DNA of 26,548 nucleotides, taken from positions 1 through 26,548 of the forward strand of contig CAZMZD010000018.1 in NCBI GenBank assembly GCA_964570895.1, in the 5' to 3' direction. This stretch comes from RGIG1918 sp964570895 (GTDB lineage Bacteria > Cyanobacteriota > Vampirovibrionia > Gastranaerophilales > Gastranaerophilaceae). Within the stretch, counting starts at the first letter, position 1, and the number at the start of each line of letters is the position of its first letter. This document shows positions 22,333 through 26,548 of this stretch, in pieces. The translations under genes and the position numbers were made by a program. The notes beneath the pieces are model-generated. The model did no database searches. It was not told where the DNA came from and saw only the letters and a program-made list of their open reading frames with translations.

Positions 22333-22491
22333 CTATTTACTAAAGTTTGGCATGCTGATTATAATTATACTGTTGAGGCAGAGCTCCGACTTGTTGTTTA
22401 TGCAAAGAAGAAGCGCGTTTTAACCTCGAGCGCTAACTTTATCGGGTGAAATGATTAATTTTTATGGTAATATTATTTGAAAAGGTTGGAA

Positions 22492-23391
22492 ATGAAAAAA
22501 ATTATTTTATTGTTTGTAACATTGGTAAATTTAATTTCTATTGCAAATGAAAATTTCGAAGTAGGATATATTGGAATGGTTTTATACAAAGAACCATATT
22601 ATTTTAAAACAATTGTTATAAATTCGTTTCCTAATTCCCCAGGTGCTGTTATTCCAATAGGCTCTGAAATAATAAAAATTGATAACAAAAAAATTTACTT
22701 CTTGCCATTAAAAGAAATAAACGATAGGCTAAGGGGCAAAATTGGAACCGAAGTAATATTAACAGTCAAAGATGCTGAAGGAGTTGTAAAAGAATATACA
22801 TTAACGAGAGTGGCTAATTCTGAATTAAGTTATGATGAAAAATTTGATTATTATTGGGGCAAAATAGTGCCTGAGAAATATTTACATACTCCAAATTTAG
22901 ACGACCTTAAAGCGATAAAATCAAAATTATGCATGTTTGATAATTCAATTTCGAAGGATGATTTTTATTGGGCTGGGAAAAAGTCTAAATTCATGCGTGA
23001 ATATAATTATTGTATGAAGTTAAAATCAAGTGAACAAAAAGAGTGCTTAAGATATATTGTAGAGCAATCAAATAAAGGTACGACTTCCGAAATAACATCT
23101 GAAATTAAACAAAATGCAAACTTGACAACAAATGTTGAACAACAAAATACAAAATCAAATGCTGGCTGGTTAGCAGGTTTGTATATAATACAAACAGCTA
23201 GCGATACTTTGAAATCTATCAATGAAAGCCAAACGCAACATATCAATAATTACAATAATATACTGAACCAAAACAGAATTGATAGACTTAATAATACTTT
23301 AAATCAGCAAAATATAGAATTACAGAGAATAAATAATACGTTAAAAGGAACACCCAATTCAATTATTCGTGGCAATCAAAGATACTATTAA
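22492..23391 (+). CDS. Exported PDZ-domain protein with C-x10-C module
   Basis: The function is unknown. The 299-aa product starts with a signal peptide (MKKIILLFVTLVNLISIANE). Residues about 20-107 form a PDZ domain: EVGYIGMVL, then INSFPNSPGAVIPIGSEIIKIDNKKIYFLPL, and GTEVILTVKDAEG. No protease domain is attached. Next is a Cys-containing segment (Cys147, Cys174, Cys185), with Cys174 and Cys185 ten residues apart and followed by Leu. The last 70 residues are Asn/Gln-rich and likely coiled coil, ending in RYY. The ATG at 22492 has AAGG seven bases upstream; a TTG at 22477 would only spoil the signal peptide. The TPR protein encoded at 24471-25706 has the same Cys spacing and a similar tail. 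Confidence 0.8.
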   Translation: MKKIILLFVTLVNLISIANENFEVGYIGMVLYKEPYYFKTIVINSFPNSPGAVIPIGSEIIKIDNKKIYFLPLKEINDRLRGKIGTEVILTVKDAEGVVKEYTLTRVANSELSYDEKFDYYWGKIVPEKYLHTPNLDDLKAIKSKLCMFDNSISKDDFYWAGKKSKFMREYNYCMKLKSSEQKECLRYIVEQSNKGTTSEITSEIKQNANLTTNVEQQNTKSNAGWLAGLYIIQTASDTLKSINESQTQHINNYNNILNQNRIDRLNNTLNQQNIELQRINNTLKGTPNSIIRGNQRYY

Positions 23392-23667
23392 AATGTCATA
23401 TAATTGTATTTATCATAGTTATTTTAATGGATTTATTTTGAAAAGCCTATAGGTTAGTCGGGATTTCCACCGTGACAATATTAAATTAAAGGCTGTTGGC
23501 AATTGATTCTTAGGTTTAATTATTAAATTGGAATTTAATGGTCTTAAAAGCTATAAAATTTATCTAAACTGCTAAATTTTTCACAAATACTAAATATTTA
23601 ACAAAACAATTTTAAAGATTTAAATTTATTGGAACGAAAATTTTAACTTATGTACCAAGCTTAGTGC

Positions 23668-24369
23668 CTAAGTATTTTTGTTAATTATTCCAAATAAATC
23701 TTTTAATAATCCCTTTTCAACAAATTGAGTGTATAATCTTTTTTCAATAAAATAAGGATATTTCATAGCTTCCATCATAAAAGGCTCAACTTGAAGTTTA
23801 ATTTTTGTGTTCCTTTTAATGTCCCAAACCCGCCAATTGGCAACTATATCAGGAAATATTAAAAAAATATTATTAAAAGTTTTTGAGTTAATATAAATTT
23901 CTTTTATGCATTTAAAAAAGCGCTCGCGCTGATAATCCGTAATAAAATGTGTCAAAGAGCCATATTCATCAGAAACCCAATTAAACCTATCCAATAAACA
24001 TAAAATACACAAATTAACATTCTCTAATGAATACTTTTTAGTTGCTTTATCTTTAATTTGTTCTTCAATATAGTGAAAAGCATCTTCTTCAACATTTTCT
24101 GATGTATATTCGTCAACTTTCATTCTTTTTATGAAATTATTCTTGTTTTTATTGTTGCATTTATCTGAAGCTAATGTAAATTCAAAAGGAATTCCGTTAT
24201 AAATATAATCGGGTTCTTTTTTATTTGCTCGACCTTTAACCCATTCTCCATCGGGAAAAACACTATTCATAATAAGTTTAATAAATTCTTCATTAACTTC
24301 TTTATTAAAAAAGTTTTGCGGAAAGAATGATAAAATTTCAAATTCAGGTGCTTTAATTTCTTGACTCAT
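23668..24369 (-). CDS. 233-aa unknown protein, possible restriction-nuclease-like fold
   Basis: I do not recognise the family. The protein is cytoplasmic in appearance (no signal peptide), 233 aa, rich in Asn, Lys, Phe and Ile. Residues 52-65 read EPDYIYNGIPFEFT, recalling the PD...(D/E)xK core of restriction-like nucleases, with Asp54 and Glu63. The third position is Thr65 instead of Lys, and Lys70 might substitute. Later parts are helical, with LCILCLLDRFNW (about 121-132) as a buried strand/helix and an aromatic-rich C-terminal half. The gene has its own promoter with a leaderless layout and sits among repeats between two exported-protein genes, an accessory setting. A nuclease role is only a possibility. 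Confidence 0.6.
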   Translation of the reverse strand: MSQEIKAPEFEILSFFPQNFFNKEVNEEFIKLIMNSVFPDGEWVKGRANKKEPDYIYNGIPFEFTLASDKCNNKNKNNFIKRMKVDEYTSENVEEDAFHYIEEQIKDKATKKYSLENVNLCILCLLDRFNWVSDEYGSLTHFITDYQRERFFKCIKEIYINSKTFNNIFLIFPDIVANWRVWDIKRNTKIKLQVEPFMMEAMKYPYFIEKRLYTQFVEKGLLKDLFGIINKNT

Positions 24370-24375
24370 AAATCA

Positions 24376-24405
24376 AATATAAAACAAAATTTAACAAATT
24401 TGCAA
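24376..24405 (-). promoter_or_regulatory. Promoter of the 233-aa gene, leaderless geometry
   Basis: On the minus strand, TTGCAA (24405-24400), an 18-bp spacer and TATATT (24381-24376) are followed by six bases and then the ATG ending at 24369. There is no Shine-Dalgarno. The 6-nt distance from -10 to ATG equals that before nadD and the GNAT gene. Confidence 0.55.
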
Positions 24406-24470
24406 CAAAGTGTTATTTTGCAGCAAAAAAAGGACATAAAATAATATAAAGCAAAATATAAACCAACCCC

Positions 24471-25706
24471 CTACCACCTTGGGCGGGATAGGTTGTAATT
24501 CAAGTTTTTAATTTCTGCATTTTGCCTTTGCTGCAAATAATTATTATGCATTAAATTTGCGTTCATCATCTGCATTTGATAAATTCTTTCTTGTTCTTCA
24601 ATTCTGCGCATTTTTTCTTGATGTTCCGCAAACAATTTTTGCGATATTTTTTCTTCGTCGGTTTTTAAATCGGCCAAACATCTTTTAAAATCTTCGCCAT
24701 TATATTGCAGGCAGGCATTTAATCTCGCGTGATAATTTTCAAATCTTTTGTTGCTTTGCTCAAGCGTCATATAGTCATTTGCCGATATATCAGCCCATTT
24801 TGGCCTTGAAACATAGCCTTTTGTGTTTTTGCAGGCAAGGTCTAAATTTTTCTCGTCAATTTTGTTGATAAGAAAATTGACTTCCAATATATCTTTTTGA
24901 TTATCAGTGCTATTTTTTGCGATGGCGTAAAATTTTAATTTTGTCTTGTTGGAATTAGAACTTTCCGCAATCCTAAGGGCTGCAGTGTATTTATTCGGAA
25001 GACTTTTTGAATATAATTTATGCGCATATTTATTCGCTTCTGCCATGTTGTTTTTGGCAAGATAGGTTTTATAAAGCGTTTCCCATGTGAGCTCTTCGGA
25101 GTTTTTGTTCAAATAAGTTGCCTTTTGGGCATAGGCTATTGTGTTATCAAAATTATTTAAATTAAAACTTGCAAGCATTTTGACTATGTAACAGTTGGAT
25201 TTTGCGCCATTTGTTAAATTTGGAAGTTTTAAATATTCATCTGCTGCTATGAGCGCTTCTTGGTTTATGTTCAAATAAAGATTATGCCTTGCAAAATCGT
25301 AGTAATAAATCTTATCTTCCTCGCGCCCTGAATTAACAAGCTTTTTGCTGTATATATAAGCGTTTGAGTAGTCTTGATTATTATCGTAAGTATACATCAA
25401 ATTAACAATTGCGGGCTTTAGTTCGTAATATTTTAGTGCTTTTTTTGAATATTTTACTACATTGTTTTGATTTTGTGTGGATAGAGCCTTTTGCCAATAT
25501 TTATAAGCTTTTTCCATATTTTTATATGTTTTTTTATCTGTTTTATTTAAATTTTTATATTCATCTTTGGTTAATGCGATAAAAGAATAATTGTTGAAAC
25601 CGTCCTCTTTTTTGAAGCGGTTTTCAAATGTCGTTTTATCATCTAGCGCAAAACACACTTGAACACTTAAACAAACCAAAAATAACGCTGCAATTATTTT
25701 TTTCAT
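24471..25706 (-). CDS. Exported TPR-like protein with C-x10-C module
   Basis: The function is unknown. The product is 411 aa with a signal peptide (MKKIIAALFLVCLSVQVCFA). Residues about 60-280 are helical repeats of TPR/Sel1-like type (NMEKAYKYWQKAL, YSNAYIYSKKLVNSG, NFDNTIAYAQKATYLN, NMAEANKYAHKLY). Then come three cysteines, Cys292, Cys332 and Cys343, the last two ten residues apart and followed by Leu-Ala, as in the PDZ protein nearby. The tail (355-411) is a charged then Gln/Asn-rich coiled coil ending RPRW. AAGGATG stands eight bases before the ATG. TPR domains bind other proteins, so an envelope scaffold role is likely but unproven. Confidence 0.8.
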   Translation of the reverse strand: MKKIIAALFLVCLSVQVCFALDDKTTFENRFKKEDGFNNYSFIALTKDEYKNLNKTDKKTYKNMEKAYKYWQKALSTQNQNNVVKYSKKALKYYELKPAIVNLMYTYDNNQDYSNAYIYSKKLVNSGREEDKIYYYDFARHNLYLNINQEALIAADEYLKLPNLTNGAKSNCYIVKMLASFNLNNFDNTIAYAQKATYLNKNSEELTWETLYKTYLAKNNMAEANKYAHKLYSKSLPNKYTAALRIAESSNSNKTKLKFYAIAKNSTDNQKDILEVNFLINKIDEKNLDLACKNTKGYVSRPKWADISANDYMTLEQSNKRFENYHARLNACLQYNGEDFKRCLADLKTDEEKISQKLFAEHQEKMRRIEEQERIYQMQMMNANLMHNNYLQQRQNAEIKNLNYNLSRPRW

Positions 25707-25730
25707 GATTTCATCCTTTTTGTTTTTTAA

Positions 25731-25739
25731 ATTGTAGCA
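25731..25739 (-). promoter_or_regulatory. Extended -10 of the TPR gene
   Basis: On the minus strand the sequence TGCTACAAT is an extended -10, nearly the same as TGCTACACT before the symporter gene. The transcript would start near 25724, with AAAGGATG in the leader. No clear -35 is visible. Confidence 0.5.
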
Positions 25740-25850
25740 TATATTTTGCTTTTTTAGTGCTAATCAATTGACAAAGTGTCCTGCGCGCTTATTGTTGCAT
25801 GTTGTGTTTCTAAATTTTAATGGCGATATGTTAAAACAAAAAGCCGTAGA

Positions 25851-25880
25851 GTGCTTTATACGCACCTCAATTGCGACAAA
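25851..25880 (-). repeat. Short dispersed repeat module, right copy
   Basis: This is the inverted partner of 194-224. Its reverse complement carries the same AGGTGCGTATAAA core. Confidence 0.55.
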
Positions 25881-25887
25881 CACGTAG

Positions 25888-25907
25888 GTTGGGCATACTT
25901 GCCCAAC
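25888..25907 (+). repeat. REP-like hairpin GTTGGGCA/TGCCCAAC
   Basis: A perfect 8-bp stem with loop TACT, preceded by GTAG. A near copy in the opposite orientation lies at 22314-22332. Confidence 0.7.
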
Positions 25908-26093
25908 AGTGTTAAGCACAAGTCTAATTTTTCAAATTTTTGTCACCAAACAGAAAAAGCGGAGAGGTTTTGCGGTCACAGCTTTGATTGTAAAACGCAG
26001 GGCATATTTTTGTTAAATAGCTTTTCGCAAAAGCTCGACTGCGATTTCTGAGATAAAAATTTGAAAAATGGCAAGGGCAAAGCAAAAGCCGTG

Positions 26094-26208
26094 TTTTTCT
26101 TTTTCGGTTCGCTTTTTACACAAGGCATCAACCTTATCTCTAATGCTCGTAATCTCGCATAAGAGCTAAGGCGTTCTTTTTGCATCGGCGTTTGAACAAA
26201 AAGAAAAA
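26094..26208. other. Nested fold-back structure
   Basis: The outer arms TTTTTCTTTTT (26094-26104) and AAAAAGAAAAA (26198-26208) pair, extended by GTTC/GAAC after a 2-nt bulge. Inner arms at 26132-26145 and 26158-26171 pair in 12 of 14 positions around a 12-nt loop. Together they could fold as a long hairpin of about 115 nt. It may be a structured RNA, a small inverted-repeat element, or chance in AT-rich DNA. Confidence 0.45.
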
Positions 26209-26254
26209 GTGAACAAAAGGTAAAATATTGTGCCAAGTTGCATTAATTGGTAAG

Positions 26255-26308
26255 ATCCTGAACAGCTTGAAAATTACGGCTTCACCTTATTTTCTACGCT
26301 TTCAGGAT
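26255..26308 (+). repeat. Split REP-like palindrome ATCCTGAA...TTCAGGAT
   Basis: Two perfect 8-base arms of the CTGAA/TTCAG family are separated by 38 bases instead of the usual five, with GAC following. It looks like a palindrome into which extra sequence has come. Confidence 0.5.
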
Positions 26309-26338
26309 GACGGGTTATTTTATTGTGCGAGTCCGTAG

Positions 26339-26355
26339 GTCAGGCAATGCCTGAC
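26339..26355 (+). repeat. REP-like palindrome GTCAGGCA/TGCCTGAC
   Basis: Two perfect 8-base arms around one central A, preceded by CGTAG like the other GTAGGT-type hairpins. It adjoins the outer inverted repeat. Confidence 0.6.
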
Positions 26356-26368
26356 AAATCGTAATTTT

Positions 26369-26548
26369 AGCCCGTTGGTTGGGGTTTCTACCCCAACAAC
26401 AAATTTTGCTGCCACATTTGTACATAAATTTAGCATTTTGTAATAAAGCATAAAAAATAGCCCACATGGGTAATATCTTTTTGTCTAATTATCATCTATC
26501 ATATTTTTGTAATTATTATTTGAAAAGGAAGTATGAAGATTGAAACAA
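26369..26548 (-). repeat. Right outer inverted repeat (about 180 bp)
   Basis: This is the reverse complement of 1-180, with about 10 mismatches and 55 identical bases at the outer end. The central palindrome is CCCACATGGG on + (CCCACGTGGG at the left end). It includes the GTTGGGG-type hairpin near its inner edge. Confidence 0.85.

Larger units (their letters stand above)
21932..22476. other. Repeat-rich intergenic region
   Basis: This 545-bp stretch contains no convincing gene. It holds several REP-like palindromes of two families, listed separately, and a diverged partial copy of the outer repeat. The short open frames here run through these repeats and lack ribosome-binding sites. I see no tRNA or riboswitch. 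Confidence 0.75.
25740..26368. other. Non-coding, repeat-rich right end
   Basis: No convincing gene lies between the TPR gene and the outer repeat. Two open frames of 66 and 86 codons cross this stretch but lack ribosome-binding sites, overlap inverted repeats and have no family-like features. The region contains REP-like hairpins and a long fold-back structure, listed separately. Confidence 0.7.

Noticed and set aside
21932..22476. tRNA, riboswitch or CRISPR array in the large gap after rubredoxin
   Set aside because: No cloverleaf, no aptamer-like conserved core and no regularly spaced identical repeats. The structure is explained by REP-like hairpins.
24400..24480. Terminator of the TPR gene from the CC/GG-rich stretch at its stop codon
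   Set aside because: The possible pairing is interrupted and overlaps the last codons, and the T-run is broken. It is too weak to call.
25851..26051. 66-codon open frame on the plus strand
   Set aside because: It begins in a repeat module and runs through a REP hairpin. The composition is not protein-like.
25976..26236. 86-codon open frame on the minus strand
   Set aside because: It spans the nested inverted repeat, has no ribosome-binding site and no family-like features.
1..26548. Whole window as a composite transposon or genomic island bounded by terminal inverted repeats
   Set aside because: The inside holds housekeeping and flagellar genes (nadD, era, flg) and no transposase, integrase or target-site duplication can be shown.

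Overview
The window is 26.5 kb of AT-rich DNA from a diderm, flagellated bacterium. Genes for the flagellar L-ring (flgH) and P-ring (flgI) imply an outer membrane. The gene set (AMIN-like exported protein, fermentative D-lactate dehydrogenase-like enzyme, rubredoxin, short alpha-glucan phosphorylase homologue, GHL10 glycosidase) fits the gut non-photosynthetic cyanobacterial sister lineage (Gastranaerophilales/Melainabacteria). That assignment is an inference from gene content and style, not a database match. No transposase, integrase, phage structural gene, CRISPR array, rRNA or tRNA was recognised.

Layout. (i) 1-280: outer inverted repeat and REP-like hairpins. (ii) 293-3817: nadD, yqeK, an acidic amino-acid/dicarboxylate symporter and a D-lactate dehydrogenase-type enzyme, all on +. 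(iii) 3852-5869 on -: era followed by a regulator made of four tandem winged-helix domains, overlapping by 4 bp. (iv) 5936-8524: a large single-pass protein with FimV/HubP-like architecture, transcribed divergently from era. (v) 8653-16938: an unbroken flagellar operon in the order lytic transglycosylase, flgF, flgG, flgA, flgH, flgI, flgJ (rod-binding part only), a 104-aa unknown, flgN, flgK, flgL, closed by a strong terminator. (vi) 17071-21931: a GT35 phosphorylase homologue lacking the PLP lysine, a GHL10 glycosidase, a GNAT acetyltransferase, a 138-aa unknown and rubredoxin. (vii) 21932-26548: an accessory, repeat-rich end with a PDZ protein, a possible nuclease-like protein and a TPR protein, then non-coding repeats and the matching outer inverted repeat.

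How the genes work together. The flagellar block encodes the distal rod (FlgF, FlgG), the P/L rings with their chaperone (FlgI, FlgH, FlgA), rod assembly through the wall (transglycosylase plus FlgJ rod-binding protein), and the hook-filament junction with its chaperone (FlgK, FlgL, FlgN). The large protein just upstream could be a polar or envelope scaffold connected with this machinery (inference). The left block is NAD synthesis and nucleotide housekeeping plus uptake and fermentation. The middle block is carbohydrate related.

The observations most worth following are: Ser in place of the PLP lysine in the phosphorylase homologue; the FimV/HubP-like protein beside the flagellar operon; a C-x10-C module shared by two otherwise unrelated exported proteins; the four-winged-helix regulator; and three genes whose -10 box lies exactly 6 nt before ATG, implying leaderless mRNAs. 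The two window ends are 180-bp inverted repeats, identical over the outermost 55 bp. This may simply mark contig ends falling in a dispersed repeat.
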